Counted from the first letter of the stretch, positions 30,836 through 41,500 are shown. The stretch is 64,000 bases of DNA from Dugong dugon (GCA_030035585.1 CM057482.1:12077001-12141000), one strand, 5' to 3'. Translations and numbers: made by a program. The notes: generated from the sequence alone by a model not told the origin.

Positions 30836-31354
30836 GGAGCTGGTGCTGAGGGCTGGGAGGTTGCGGGACATGGGGTTTCCTCTTTGGGGAGCTCTCTGTG
30901 TGGTCCAGGTCTGGGTCATTCAGGTGGGGGAGACATGGTCCTGGGGTGGCCTCAGCAGACCCCCACCCAGAGCATCTCTCAGGGCAGGCCCAGCCCCACG
31001 GCACCCCTTCTTGGCAGGGAGGCCAACCATGGCCCACACAGCCTGTCCCTGTGACATTGTCATCTTCCTGAGGATGTTCCCAAACCGTCCCAAGCGCCCC
31101 CTCCCTGGCTCACACCCTCCCACTGCACCACATTGTCTGCACTTTGTGGCGGGCTTCACAGCCCCCCAACTTCTTGCTTTGGCCTCGGCTTCCCACGCTC
31201 CCTGTCTCACAGCCAACAAAACAACAGACAAAGTAACTGCTGGCTGTTCCCTGTGTGCCCCCGCACCCCCGGTCCCCCACTTCTCACCGGAGCCTTTACT
31301 GTGCTGTTAATTCTTCCCCACCGTTTCCCTCTGGTCTGCAGCACCCCCCCACCC
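30836..31354. other. Single-copy sequence
   Basis: GC-rich, no exon recognised. A long plus frame (30429-31310) runs into it from the CA array and is not considered coding. Confidence 0.45.
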
Positions 31355-31432
31355 TTGGTGGAGTCGACTCTAACTCCTGGCACCCCACGTGTGTCAGAAT
31401 AGAACTGTGCTCCACAGGGTTTTCAATGGCAC
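31355..31432 (-). mobile_element. AfroSINE 3' fragment
   Basis: GTGGAGTCGACTCTAACTCC and CTGTGCTCCACAGGGTTTTC. Only the 3' half of the SINE is present. Confidence 0.9.
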
Positions 31433-31919
31433 TGTCTTACCTTGCTTACGAGATCATCTGCAGTGAACAATTTCACATTTTTTTCACGACATCAAAGATT
31501 CTGCTTCTAGATATGGCTGGCATCTGTCTCTCTCCCAACTCCACAGCACCTTCCTACAGAATCAAAGCCTCTTTTCAAATGTATAATACCTGACAGGGGC
31601 GGATGACCCAGTAAGCATGGTAAGCACCGGCTTACTTGTGCTTACTCACGAGTAGGGGAGGCCTGGATACCTCAGAGCAGATTCCATGAGGTGACCCTGG
31701 GAAGTGGTTAGTGCATTGCCTGGAACATAGTAACACAGTAAGCGCTTGTCATGTTGGCGGTGATCCCTGAGGATACCAAAGGCTGTGAACGGGTTGGGGA
31801 GCTCGGCTGCCCTTGGTGGAGAGTGGGTCCCTGGAAGAATGGAGCCACCCCACCCATCCCAGCACCCTTGCTCAATGCCTACCCTGTCGGAGCACACACC
31901 AGGGCAGGACTATTCCATT
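31433..31919. other. Single-copy sequence with a MIR scrap
   Basis: CATTGCCTGGAACATAGTAAC near 31715 suggests a MIR 3' end. The rest is unclassified. Confidence 0.4.
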
Positions 31920-32065
31920 CGGCTTATTTTATTTTAATTATAAAGCAGTATATATAATCAGTCAGGTCATTGTCAAAATGTTAGCATATACAGATAAGCA
32001 AAAGAAGAAAGAAGAAAGGAAAAACAAAAAAAGCCACTAGTAGTCTCCCACCCAGCAAAGAGCCA
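31920..32065. repeat. AT-rich repeat remnant shared with 39.2 kb
   Basis: AGGTCATTGTCAAAATGTTAG followed by CATATA recurs with one change at about 39162-39190, so this is a dispersed repeat (probably L1-related). An A/G-rich run follows at 32000-32036. Confidence 0.5.
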
Positions 32066-32409
32066 CCCTGAACATTTTGTTGGGATTTGCTTACAGCCCA
32101 AGGATTCAACCTATGATTTTCTTCCAATAAAGCTCTCTGCCTTGAGATGGAAAATTTCATCCTAAGAAAATGTCTCCCTTGGCCTATCCCCTCCCACCCC
32201 CACTGTCGATCCAGTATCTCCTCTTCCAGGCCAGCTCAGCCCTCCCTACCCAGCCTCCCCCTGACCCTGAACTGCCTGGCTTAGTCCAGCCCCTAAGCCT
32301 TTGCTCAGGAAGTAAGAATCAAGACAACCAACCAATTAGGTTGAGAACTCATCTGAGCTGGCCCATTTTTTTCATTCCATATGTGTGCGTGTCGGGGAGG
32401 GGGAGCTTC
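32066..32409. other. Single-copy sequence
   Basis: Pyrimidine-rich. No gene or clear repeat. Confidence 0.4.
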
Positions 32410-32611
32410 TTGTTGAGTGCTGTTGAGTTGCTTTTCGACCCATAGCGACTCCATGTGACAGAGTAGAACTGCCCCGTAGGGTTCTCTAGTCTATAATCTT
32501 TATTGGGGTAGATTGCCAGGTCTTTCTCCCATGGAGCTGCTGAGTGAGTTCAAACTGCCAGCCTTCTGGTTAACAGCCAAGCATTTAACCATTGCACCAC
32601 CAGGGCTCCTT
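32410..32611 (-). mobile_element. AfroSINE, long form
   Basis: Reverse copy: TGTTGAGTTGCTTTTCGACC, GCCAGGTCTTTCTCCCATGG, head complement CACCACCAGGGCTCC. Confidence 0.94.
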
Positions 32612-32814
32612 CTTACCCAAGGATACACAGCAACCTGGTGGCACCGCTGGGACAAGGACTCAACCTTTTGACTCCCAATCCAGTGCTCTTTCCCATTTGA
32701 AATGATTCCCTGATTGCCCTCTGTCTGGTTCCTCCCTACCCATCAAACCACCTGCCTCCTCCAGGGGGTCTTCCCAATTGCTACTCTGGAAGCCTTCTCT
32801 CTTCCCCACAGCTC
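32612..32814. mobile_element. MIR and L2 scraps
   Basis: AGGATACACAGCAACCTGG near 32622 (reverse MIR) then CTGGTTCCTCCCTACCCATC and CTGGAAGCCTTCTCTCTTCC near 32727-32800 (forward L2). Confidence 0.45.
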
Positions 32815-32975
32815 ACTGATAATGATAACTAACATACTGAGCACTTACTATGTGCTAGGCACAATTCTAAAAACCACATTTTACATATAAGGAGCCTGAG
32901 GCTTGGGGACATGCAGTAACTTGCTTGAGGTTACCTATAGCTAGCAGTGCAGACCAGGACTGAAGCCCAGGCCAT
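32815..32975 (-). mobile_element. MIR
   Basis: GAGCACTTACTATGTGCTAGG, ACATTTTACATATAAGGAGCC and CCAGGACTGAAGCCCAGGCC. Confidence 0.9.
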
Positions 32976-32984
32976 ATGGCCCAG

Positions 32985-33130
32985 CACAAAGAGCACTGGA
33001 CTTAGAGTCCAACTCACTGGGCTTCAGGTTCCAGCTCTGCTGCCACTAGGAAGCTGTGGGAGCTTGAGGAAGCCTCAACCCCTTCTTGGGCCTCCATTTC
33101 CTCCTCTACAGAATGGGATTGCTAGGTCTG
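32985..33130 (+). mobile_element. MIR
   Basis: GAGCACTGGACTTAGAGTCC, GGTTCCAGCTCTGCTGCC and GGCCTCCATTTCCTCCTC. Confidence 0.88.
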
Positions 33131-33133
33131 CAG

Positions 33134-33450
33134 GATGCACTGATAATTCCTGGTGATTGAAATGCTAAAGTTGGACACAAAGAAGAAGGATCAGTAGTTG
33201 GAAAATATGGCCTTGGTGATAGAAATGATGACGGAGATCACATGATAGAATTTTGCAAGACCAATGACCTATTCATTGGAAATACGTTTTTTCAACGACA
33301 TAAATGGTGACTATACATGTGGACCTCACCAGATGGAATACACAGGAATGAAATTGGCTATATCTGTGCAAAGAGATGATGGAAAAGCTCAATATCATCA
33401 GTCAGAACAAGGTTAGGGGCCGACTGCAGAACAGACCATTAATTCCTCTT
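33134..33450 (+). pseudogene. RTE endonuclease domain relic
   Basis: Reading in frame from about 33154, conceptual translation retains the apurinic endonuclease block: a GD-x-NAKVG motif whose Trp has become a stop (33158-33160, TGA), then VVGKYGLGDRN, MIEFCKTNDLF and LYMWTSPDG. Further stops follow HKW and CAKR. In related RTEs this enzyme nicks the target DNA for reverse transcription. The 5' half of the domain is missing. Confidence 0.88.
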
Positions 33451-33519
33451 TTGCAAGTTCAAGTTGAAGCTAAAGAAAATTAAAATAAGTCCATGAGAGC
33501 CAAAGTACAACCCTGAGTA

Positions 33520-33835
33520 TATCCCGCCTGAATTGAGAGAACATCTCAAGAATAGAGTTGACTCATTGAACACTAATGACTCAAGACCAGATGAGTTGTG
33601 GAATGACATCAAGGACATTGTACATGAAGAAAGCAAGAGATCATTAAAAAGACAAGGAAGAAAGAAAAGACCAAAACGAATGTCAGAAGAGACTCTGAAA
33701 CTTGCTCTTGAATGTAGAGTACCTAAAGTGAACAGAAGAAATGATGAGGTAAAAGAACTAAACAGAAGATTTCAAACGGCAGCTCGAGAAGACCCTTGAG
33801 CGTTATGCTCTTTCAAGAACTAGCTATACGGGATC
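33520..33835 (+). pseudogene. RTE linker region relic
   Basis: The segment 33533-33799 lacks stops and encodes a lysine- and arginine-rich stretch (KRQGRKKRPKRMSEETLKL) of the linker type between endonuclease and reverse transcriptase in RTE and BovB proteins. Its continuation is cut by the L1 insertion. Confidence 0.7.
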
Positions 33836-33865
33836 AAACGGACAAGAGCAATTCAAAAGATTAGA

Positions 33866-34046
33866 TAGGAACTTAGGGGGCAACGTGTTTATGTTAATGA
33901 GGGAGAAACACCTCAGAAAAGGAGGGTGAGAATGGTTGAACAACTGGAAGAATGTTATCAATGTCACTAAACTGTACGTGTAGAAACTGTTGAATTGCTG
34001 TATTTTTTGCTGCAACAACAAAATAAATAAAATTAAGAAACAAAAA
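33866..34046 (+). mobile_element. L1 3' end inserted in the RTE
   Basis: ACTTAGGGGGCAACGTG, CACCTCAGAAAAGGAGGGTG and ACTGTACGTGTAGAAACTG plus a tail of AAATAAA and A-rich runs mark a 5'-truncated L1. RTE homology resumes right after it (GGAAAGAATACACGGAGTCA). Confidence 0.75.
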
Positions 34047-34436
34047 AAAGAAGATGGAAAGAATACACGGAGTCACTGTACCAAAAAGAATTGGTCGACG
34101 TTCAGTCATTTCGGGAGGTAGCATATGATTAAGAACCAATGGTACTGAAGGAAGAAGTCCAAGCTGCACTGAAGGCATTGGCAAAAAACAAGGCTCTGGG
34201 AATTGACCGAATACCGATTGAGATCTTTCAATAAACAGAAACACTGGAAGCCCTCACTAGTCTATGCCAAAAAAATTTGGAAGAGAGCTAGCTGGCCAAC
34301 TGATTGAAAGAGATCCTTATTCGTGCCCTTTCCAAAGAAAGGTGACCCAAGAGAATGTGGAAATTATCGAACAATACGATTAATATCACAAGCAAGTAAA
34401 ATTTTGTTGAAGATAATTCAAAAGCAGTTACAAAAA
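34047..34436 (+). pseudogene. RTE reverse transcriptase N-terminal relic
   Basis: In-frame pieces with interspersed stops keep typical RTE words: ALKALAKNKALGIDR (about 34168-34210) and a CPFPKKGDPREC stretch (about 34324-34360), ahead of the catalytic palm. Frames shift between pieces. Confidence 0.8.
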
Positions 34437-35836
34437 GATGGAAACAATCTAAGAGCCCATCAACAGATATATGGTTAAACAAACAATGGTACATACACAC
34501 AATGGAATACTATGTAATGATAAAGAACAATGAGGAATTTGCAAAACATTTCACAACATGGATGAATATGGAGGTCATTACACTGAGTGAAATAAGTCAA
34601 TCACAGTAGGACAAACACTGTATGAGACCACTGTTATAAAAACACAATCTTTGATGGGTTATGAAGGAGGGGAAGGGTGGGGAGGAAAAAAAACACTAAC
34701 TAGATAGTAGGTAAGTGGTAACTTTGGTGAAAGGTAAGAGAGTACACAATACTGGGGAAGTCAGCACAACCTGACCAGGGCAAAGTCATAGAAGATTCAC
34801 AGACACATCCAAACTCCCTGAGGGACTGAGCTGATGAGCTGAGGGCTGGGGACCATGGTCTCAGGGGACATCTAGCTCAATTGGCATAACATATTCTATA
34901 AAGAAAATGTTCTACATTCAACTATGGTGAGTAGCGTTTGAGGTCTTAAAAGCCTGCAAGTGGCCATCTAAGGTACATCTACTGGTCCATCCTGTCTGGA
35001 GCAAAGGAGAATGAAGAAAACCAAAGACACAAGGGAAAGATTAGTCCAAAGGACTAATGGACCACAACTACCACAGCCTCCACCAGACTGAGCCCAGAAC
35101 AACTAGATGGTGCCTGATTACCACCGCTGACTGCTCTGACAGGTCACAATAGAGGGTTCTGGACAGAACGGGAGAAAAATGCAGAACAAAATTCAAATTC
35201 ACAAAAAAACAAAAAAAAAAGAACACCAGACTTGCTGGTCTGACAGAGACTGGAGAAACCCTGAAAGTATGGCCCCTGGAGACCCTTTCAGCTCAATACT
35301 TAAGTCACTCCTGAGGTTCATCCTTCAGCCAAAGATTAGACAAGTCCATATGGCAAACGGAAACACTCGTGCCTAGTGGTTAAGAGCAATGGCTGCTAAC
35401 CAAAAGGTCGGCAGTTTGAATCCGCCAGGCACTCCTTGGAAACCCTGTGTGGCAGTTCTACTCTGTCCTATAGGGTCGCTATGAGTTGGAATAGACTCAA
35501 CAGCAAGGGGTTTTTGGTTTTATAGGACAAACATGAACACACATGAGGAACGTGCTTTGTAGTTCAATCATGTATACAAGATTAAATGGGTACACCAGCC
35601 CAAAAGCAAAGATGAGAAGGCAGAAAAGGACAAGAAAACTGGAGGAATGGAAACAGGGAACCCAGGGTAGAGAAGGGGAGAGTGTTGACACATCGCGGGG
35701 TTGGCAACGAATGTCACAAAACAATTTGTGTATTAACTACTTAATGAGAAACTAATTTGCTCTGCAAACTTTTGCCTAAAGCACAGTAAAACAAGAATTC
35801 ACCAGTGGCGGTGGGGGGCAGGGGGCAGGGGAGGGG
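34437..35836 (+). mobile_element. L1 3' end inserted in the RTE, itself hit by an AfroSINE
   Basis: Begins in ORF2 end/3' UTR (GAGCCCATCAACAGATATATG, ATGGAATACTATGTAATGA) and continues through a long 3' UTR (CTCAGGGGACATCTAGCTC, GAGGTCTTAAAAGCCTGCAAG). It is bounded by AAAGCAGTTACAAAAA (34421-34436) and AAAGCGGTTACAGCAG (35837-35852), a target-site duplication that also restores RTE continuity. The end at 35805-35836 is G-rich instead of poly(A). Confidence 0.85.
35366..35523 (+). mobile_element. AfroSINE, short form, inside L1
   Basis: CTCGTGCCTAGTGGTTAAGAG, GGTCGGCAGTTTGAATCCG, TCCTATAGGGTCGCTATGAG, then TTTTTGGTTTTA. The first head bases are lost. Confidence 0.95.
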
Positions 35837-37030
35837 AAAGCGGTTACAGCAGCACATTGACAGGGAACTGACAGAAATTCAAGCCAGATTCAGAAGTGGA
35901 CATGGAACGAGGGATATCATTGCAGATGTCAGATGGATCTTGGCTGAAAGCAGAGAACATCAGAAAGATGTTTACCTGTGTTTTATTGACTACACAAGGG
36001 CATTCAACTGTGTGGATCATAACAAATTATGGAGGACATTGCAAAGAATAGGAATTCCAGGACTCCTGTAGAATCTGTACGTAGACCAAGAGGCAGTCAT
36101 TCGGACAGAAAAAGGGGACACTATGTGGTTTAAAATTAGGAAAGGTGTGCATCAGGGTTGTATCCTTTCACCATACTTAATCGATCTGTACACTGGGTGA
36201 ATAATCCGGGAAGCCAGCTATACGAAGAGAAGGCAGCATCAGGACTGGAGGAAGACTCATTAACAACCTGCGATATGAAGATGACACAGCCTTGCTTGCT
36301 GAAAATGAAGAGGACTTGAAGCACTTAATGAAGAAGAGCAAAGACTACAGCAGCCTTCAGACTACAGACTACACCTCAACATAAAGAAAACAAAAATCCT
36401 CACAACTGGACCACTAAGCAACATCATGCATGATAAACGGAGAAAATATTGAAGTTGTCAAGGATTTCATTTTACTTGGATCCATAATCAACGCCCATGG
36501 AAGCAGCAGCCAAGAAATCAAAGGACATATTGCACTGGGCAAATCTTCTACAAAAGATGTCTTCAAAGTGTTGAAAAGCAAAGATGTCACCTTGAGGACT
36601 AAAGTGCACCTGACCCAAGCCATAGTATTTTCAATCACCTCATAGACATGCGAAAGCTGGACCATGAATAAGGAAGACTGAAGAAGAATTGACACCTTTG
36701 AATTGTGGTGTTGGTGAAGAATACTGAATATACCATGAACTGCCAAAAGAATGAACAAATCCGTCTTGGAAGAAGTACAACCAGAATCCTCCTTAGAAGC
36801 AAGGATGGTGAGACTACGTCTCACATACTTTCGACATGTTATCAGGAGGGACCAGTCCCTGGAGAAGGACATCATGATTGGTGAAGTAAAGGGTCAGCGA
36901 AAAAGAGGAAGACACTCAACGAGATGGATTGATACAGTGGCTGCAACAATGGGCTCAAGCATAACAATTGTGAAGATGGTGCAGGACCGGGCAGGTGTTT
37001 CATTCTGTTGTAGATAGGGTCGCCATGAGT
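35837..37030 (+). pseudogene. RTE reverse transcriptase palm and C-terminal relic
   Basis: 35837-36071 keeps motif A as FIDYTRAFNCVDH (usual form FIDY-x-KAFDCVDH; the catalytic Asp is kept and the second Asp is Asn). The metal-binding box is YEDD at 36274-36285 instead of YADD, in another frame. 36430-36645 and 36751-37017 hold the thumb and C-terminal region (DFILLGSIINAHG, RHVIRRDQSLEKDIM, RWIDTVAATMG). Several stops and at least one frameshift make it inactive. Confidence 0.92.
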
Positions 37031-37066
37031 CAGAACCGACTCAGCACCTAACAGCACAACAGTAGG

Positions 37067-37919
37067 TCTACACAGCTCATCTCGCATGCCTGTCTGAGGA
37101 GGAGAGCGAACTGATGGGAGAGGTTTCTCCACCAAGAGTGTGACACCCCTGAGCTCCGGGGAGCACTCGGCACCTAGCTTTGCACAGTAAAAAGGCTCCA
37201 TACAAGTAGGGGGATTTGGGTTGCTGAGGGAATGCTTGAGGATCAGAAGGAAGGGAAAGAGGACCTGTCCCTCCCATGAGGTGAGGTGGGGGAGAGGGCC
37301 CAGCCTGGGGATCGGGAGAGCTGGGCCCCCCACCTGGTCCTGAACAGTGTGTGGCTTTGTCTTCCCTTTCCCTCCTTGTCTTCCAAGCGGAGAGGTCTGG
37401 GCCCGGCTCTGCTCCAATCTGTTCTGTTCCAGGTTCTGAGCCCAGCCCTGGTCTCCTGGGACCCTGCCTCCTTCCCACTGGCTCATCACTTCCACTAGGC
37501 CAGAGGCTTATCCTGAACCCTGGGGTTTGGGCCTCCCCCCCGGGGCGGGGGGGTTGTTGTGTGGTCTGGGAAGGACAAAGAAGACCTTTTGTCCATAGGG
37601 CAGAAATTACACGGTGGGTATTCCTGGCAGGCCAACAGGAGCATGATGCTAACCGTTGGCCTGGCGTGGGCACCAGCAAGTCGCAGAAATGTGCTTCTAA
37701 TTACAGCATGGATGTGGCAGCCCAACCCTAGTGTTTGGTGGGATGAGTGGAAGAAACATTAACCAGTTCCTCCCGTGGTGATCAGGGAATGGACTCACAG
37801 ATGCTGACGGCCACATTTGAAAGGAGAGTGGGGGGAGGAAGGGCAAGGCCTTCTCCCAGAACAATGAGGCTGTGATATAGTGTGGAGGGGCAGGGGAAAG
37901 GAGCACCATGAGCGAGCAA
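37067..37919. other. Single-copy GC-rich sequence
   Basis: Overlapping minus frames (36872-37495, 37077-37679) and plus frames show no familiar domain. The first starts inside the RTE, which argues against a gene. A C/G-rich run (CCCCCCCGGGGCGGGGGGG) lies near 37537. Confidence 0.45.
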
Positions 37920-38132
37920 GCCCAGACGGGGGTTGGACAGACCTGAGTTGGATGCAGGCTCTGACGACTTCCTGGCTGTGTGACCTGGGGCAAGCCACTT
38001 AGCCTCTTAGTTTCAGCTTCTTAGACTCTAAAAGACAGATACATAGTAGTCCCTTTCTTGGAAGGGTATTGTGAAGACTATAATGTGTGTGAGTGTTTTT
38101 AGCATAGAACCTGGCCCACAGCGGGTGTAATA
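37920..38132 (+). mobile_element. MIR, near full length
   Basis: TTCCTGGCTGTGTGACCTGG, GCAAGCCACTTAGCCTCTTAG and CCTGGCCCACAGCGGGTG. Confidence 0.9.
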
Positions 38133-39070
38133 AAAAAAAGTTTTATGCACAGAAGAAAACGTTCTTCGATGGTTATGAGGGTGGGGAGGGAGGGTGAGGG
38201 TTATTTACTAACTAGACAGTAGATAAGAATTATATTAGGTGAAGGGAAGGACAGCACACACTACAGGGGAAGTCAGCACAACTGGACTAAACCAAAGCTT
38301 AGAAGATTTCTGAATACAATCAAATACTCTGAGGGACAGAGCAGCAGTGGCGGGGGTCAGGGTACCATGTTTTCTGGGGACATCTAGGTCAATTGGCATA
38401 ACAAAGTTTATTAAGAAAATGTTCTGCATCCTACTTTGGAGAGTGTGTCTGGGGTCTTAAAAGCTTGCAAGTGGCCGTCTAAGATGCATCAATTGGTCCC
38501 AACCACGGGGAGTAAAGGAGAATGAAGAGCACACAAGACCCAAGAGACAGAAGGGCCACATAAACCAGAGACTTCATCAGCCTGAGACCAGAAGAACTAG
38601 ATGGTACCCGGCTACCACCAATGACTGCCCTGACAGGGAACACAACAGAGAGTCCCTGATGGAGCAGGACGAAAGTGGGAGGCAGAACTCAAATTCTAGT
38701 AAGAAGACCAGACTTAATGGTCTGACTGAGACTGGAGGAACCCTGGAAAGCATGGCCCCCGGATTCTCTATCAGCCCAGAACTAAAACAATTTCTGAGGC
38801 CAACTCTTCAGACATGGATTGGACTGGACTGCGGGACATAAAGTGATACTCGTGAGGAGTGTGCCTCTGAGCTCAAATAGATACAAGAGACTAAATGGGC
38901 AGCTTCCATCCGGAGGTGAGAAGGGAAGGCAGAGAGGGTTATGAGATGGTTGAATGGACATGGAGAATCAGGGGTGGAAAGGAGGAGTGTGCTGTCACAG
39001 TAGGGGGAGAGCAATTAGGGTCACGTAACAATGTATGTATAACTTTTTGTATGGGAAAAAAATTTTAAAA
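38133..39070 (+). mobile_element. L1 3' UTR
   Basis: GGTTATGAGGGTGGGGAGGG, CTAGGTCAATTGGCATAAC, GGTCTTAAAAGCTTGCAAGTG. Parallels 34680-35800 over about 900 bases, so both come from one L1 subfamily. Confidence 0.8.
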
Positions 39071-39099
39071 ACAAATTTTTATGCCCCGGGGTAAGAATT

Positions 39100-39545
39100 A
39101 AAAGAGTAGCCTTCCGTTGATTTTATAATTTTGAAGAATTGTCTTATTGCAGAACAACATGAGGTCATTGTCAAAATATTAGCATATAAAATGAATAAAC
39201 ATGAAATAGCTACACACAATGGAACATTATTCAGCTATAAAAATCAAGTTTTGACACGTTACAACATGGATGGACCTTGAAAAATTATGCTGTGTAATAT
39301 AAGCCAGACCCAAAAGAACAAATAGTGTATGATCCTACTTATATGAAATATCTAGACTAGGAAAATGCATACGGAAAGTAGATGAGTGGTTACCAGGGCC
39401 AGGGTGAGAGTAGAATGAGGAGTTACTGCTCAGCGGTACAGAGTTTCTGTCTGAGATTATGAAAAAATTTTGGAAATAGTGTTGACGGTTGCAAAAAAAT
39501 AAAAAGTATATAGATATAAAGGGGAAAAGCCTCTGGTAGTGCCTT
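39100..39545 (+). mobile_element. Old L1 3' end
   Basis: ACACAATGGAACATTATTCAGC, CAACATGGATGGACCTTGAA, GAGTGGTTACCAGGGCCAGG. Confidence 0.88.
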
Positions 39546-39550
39546 CATTG

Positions 39551-39751
39551 AGGAGCTCTGGTGGCACAACAGCTAATCTCTGCTAACTGAAAGGTCATCA
39601 GTTTCAACCCACCCAGCAGCTCCGAGGGAGAAAGACCTGACAATCTGCTTTCGTAAAGATTACAGCCTAGGAAACTCTATGGGACAGTCCTACTCTGTCA
39701 TATGGGGTTGCTATGAGTTGGAACCGATTTGACAGCACCCAACAACAATAG
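39551..39751 (+). mobile_element. AfroSINE, long form
   Basis: Head AGGAGCTCTGGTGGCACAAC, spacer GTAAAGATTACAGCC, tail GAGTTGGAACCGATTTGACAG. GTGCCTTCA upstream and GTCCCTTCA downstream suggest the target-site duplication. Confidence 0.94.
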
Positions 39752-39779
39752 TCCCTTCACCAATTATTATTTATTATGC

Positions 39780-40055
39780 ACAGAAGAAAGATGTGGCAAT
39801 CTGCTTCTGTAAAGATGACGTTTTTAGCAAAATAATAATAAAGTTGTTTTAGAAAAACATCTTAGAGTCAAAGCCAGGGTGGAAGGAACCCAGGTATGTG
39901 GAGCCTCCAATCCCTGAGCTCTTGGCCCTTTTCCATCACACCTCATCGGAGGAGCTGCTGACTCTGTGAGGTGGCCTTGGAAATCCTATGGGGCAGTTCT
40001 ACCCTGTCCTATAGGGTCGCTATGAGTCAGAATGACTCAACGGCAGCGGGTTTTA
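39780..40055 (+). mobile_element. AfroSINE split by unrelated DNA
   Basis: GAAAGATGTGGCAATCTGC plus TGTAAAGATGA (39787-39818) and GAAATCCTATGGGGCAGTTC with the tail (39975-40053) are the middle and end of one SINE, separated by about 155 non-SINE bases. Confidence 0.75.
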
Positions 40056-40067
40056 TGGGTTTTTATA

Positions 40068-40486
40068 TACCATGTGAAAGCTGGACAATGAATAAGGAAG
40101 ACTGAGAAAGAATTGATGCCTTCAAATCATGGTCTTGGTGAAGAATATTAAACATACCGTGGACTTCCAGAACTAACACATCCGTCCTGGAAAAAGTACA
40201 GCCAGAATGCCCCTTAGAAGCGAGGATGGCGAGACTCTGTTTCACCTGCTTTGAACATGTTATCAGGAGAGACCAATCCCTGGAGAAGGACATCATGCTT
40301 GGTTAAGCAGAAGGTCAGCAAAAAAGAAGAAGACACTCAATGAGATGGATTGACACAGTGGCTGCAACAATGAGCTCAAACATAGCAAGGATTGTGGGGA
40401 TGGCGCAGGACTAGGCAACATTTCATTCTGTTATACAAAAGTTGGCTTTGAGTTGGAACCGACTGGACAGCACCTAACAGCAACAG
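40068..40486 (+). mobile_element. RTE 3' fragment
   Basis: Homologous to 36645-37066: GTGAAAGCTGGACAATGAAT, GAGACCAATCCCTGGAGAAG, ATGGATTGACACAGTGGCTG. TATATAC before and ATATAC after (about 40487) suggest a short duplication. Coding capacity is destroyed by stops. Confidence 0.9.
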
Positions 40487-40514
40487 CATATACTGAGGTC
40501 TAACATAAACTCCT

Positions 40515-40777
40515 GGAACCCAGTGTAACACAGTGGTTAGAGAGTGTGGACACTGGCCTCTAGACTGCCTGGCTTCAAATCTCAGCTCTGCCATTTGCGT
40601 GTTATGGCTCTCCCTGTGCCTCAGTTACCTCATTTATTGGGGAATAATAATAGAACTTCCCTTATAGGGTTGCCTGAACCTTAAATGAGTTACTTCAAAT
40701 AAAGCATTTACCGTTCCTGGCACACTGTGAGCGATTCATTAAGTGTTGGATATTATTAATGTCGCTGTTATTATTCC
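40515..40777 (+). mobile_element. MIR, full length
   Basis: Complete order: AGTGGTTAGAGAGTGTGGAC, CTTCAAATCTCAGCTCTGCC, CAGTTACCTCATTTATTGGGG, TGAGTTACTTCAAATAAAGC and a TTATT-rich end. Confidence 0.92.
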
Positions 40778-41109
40778 ACAGCCACGTTGCTCAGTCTGTG
40801 GAGCCAGCAGGGCAGTTCCAGGGTCACAGGGGCCAAACCTGCCTGGGGCGGACCCTCTGGGCTCCTGTATGGCCCTGCCCTCCCTCTCTGACATTTCGGG
40901 ATCTCGTTCACCAACAGCACCCACCCTTGAACACTGTTTGGGGAGGCAGTGCTCGAATTGGGTAGCGGGGAACCCAGGGTATAGTCTGTAAAGCCCTGTA
41001 CCCGCGTAGCCCACTGTTATTCTTGGCTACCTCGGGCTTTTCATCCCTCGAGCCAGAGAAACTGTTGTTCTTGTGGCAGTTGTTTTTACAAAACCAGCCT
41101 TTCGGGGTC
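40778..41109. other. Single-copy sequence
   Basis: GC-moderate, no gene recognised. Frames on both strands have no domain. Confidence 0.4.
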
Positions 41110-41235
41110 CTCTCAACTGGCCTCCCATTTTACACAGAGGAAACCCGATGCCCAGAAAAGGGAAGTATTGTCACCCACCATTAAGTGGCCACACTGCGCC
41201 TCGAGGTGCAATCTAAGAGCCCTTTCCAGACCCTG
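41110..41235 (-). mobile_element. MIR
   Basis: CCATTTTACACAGAGGAAACC and following order. Confidence 0.65.
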
Positions 41236-41327
41236 GACAATGATCGGCTGGTCTCTGCATCCATGCTGCAGACTCCAAGGAGCTGAGAGCTGCAACGTCG
41301 CTAGTACTTAGCTTGAGTCTCTTTTCA

Positions 41328-41500
41328 CTCAGCTGCTAACCAGAAGGTTGACGGTTCGAGTCCACCCAGAGATGTCTCGAAGAAAGGCCTGGTGATCTTC
41401 TTCCAAAAGATCTGTCATTGAAAACTCTACAGAGCACAGTTCTACTCTGACAAACACATGGGGTTGCCATAAATCGGAAATGACTCAACACAACTGGGTA
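41328..41500 (+). mobile_element. AfroSINE, 5'-truncated, target of another SINE
   Basis: CTCAGCTGCTAACCAGAAGG, GGTTCGAGTCCACCC, ACAGTTCTACTCTGACAAAC, ending CAACTGGGTA at 41491-41500. That last word is duplicated by the next SINE. Confidence 0.93.

Larger units (their letters stand above)
33134..37066 (+). mobile_element. RTE-clade LINE, 5'-truncated, with nested insertions
   Basis: The element begins inside the endonuclease domain and runs through reverse transcriptase to an intact 3' end. Its pieces are about 33134-33865, 34047-34436 and 35837-37066; the gaps are filled by two L1 3' ends and an AfroSINE. Stop codons and frameshifts disable it. The last 30 bases (GTCGCCATGAGTCAGAACCG, then CTAACAGCACAAC) resemble the AfroSINE tail, which supports the view that RTE enzymes copied the SINEs. 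The family is related to BovB by descent. Confidence 0.92.

Noticed and set aside
30280-31310. Frames up to 293 codons through the CA-rich array
   Set aside because: The first part is repeat translation (His/Thr-rich), and the rest is L2 and unclassified sequence.
37537-37556. G-quadruplex in a C7-G4-C-G7 run
   Set aside because: The run is split between strands and does not give four adjacent G tracts on one strand.
36872-37679. Minus-strand frames of 200-207 codons
   Set aside because: The first begins inside the RTE 3' end, antisense. No domain is recognisable, and plus frames are also open here.
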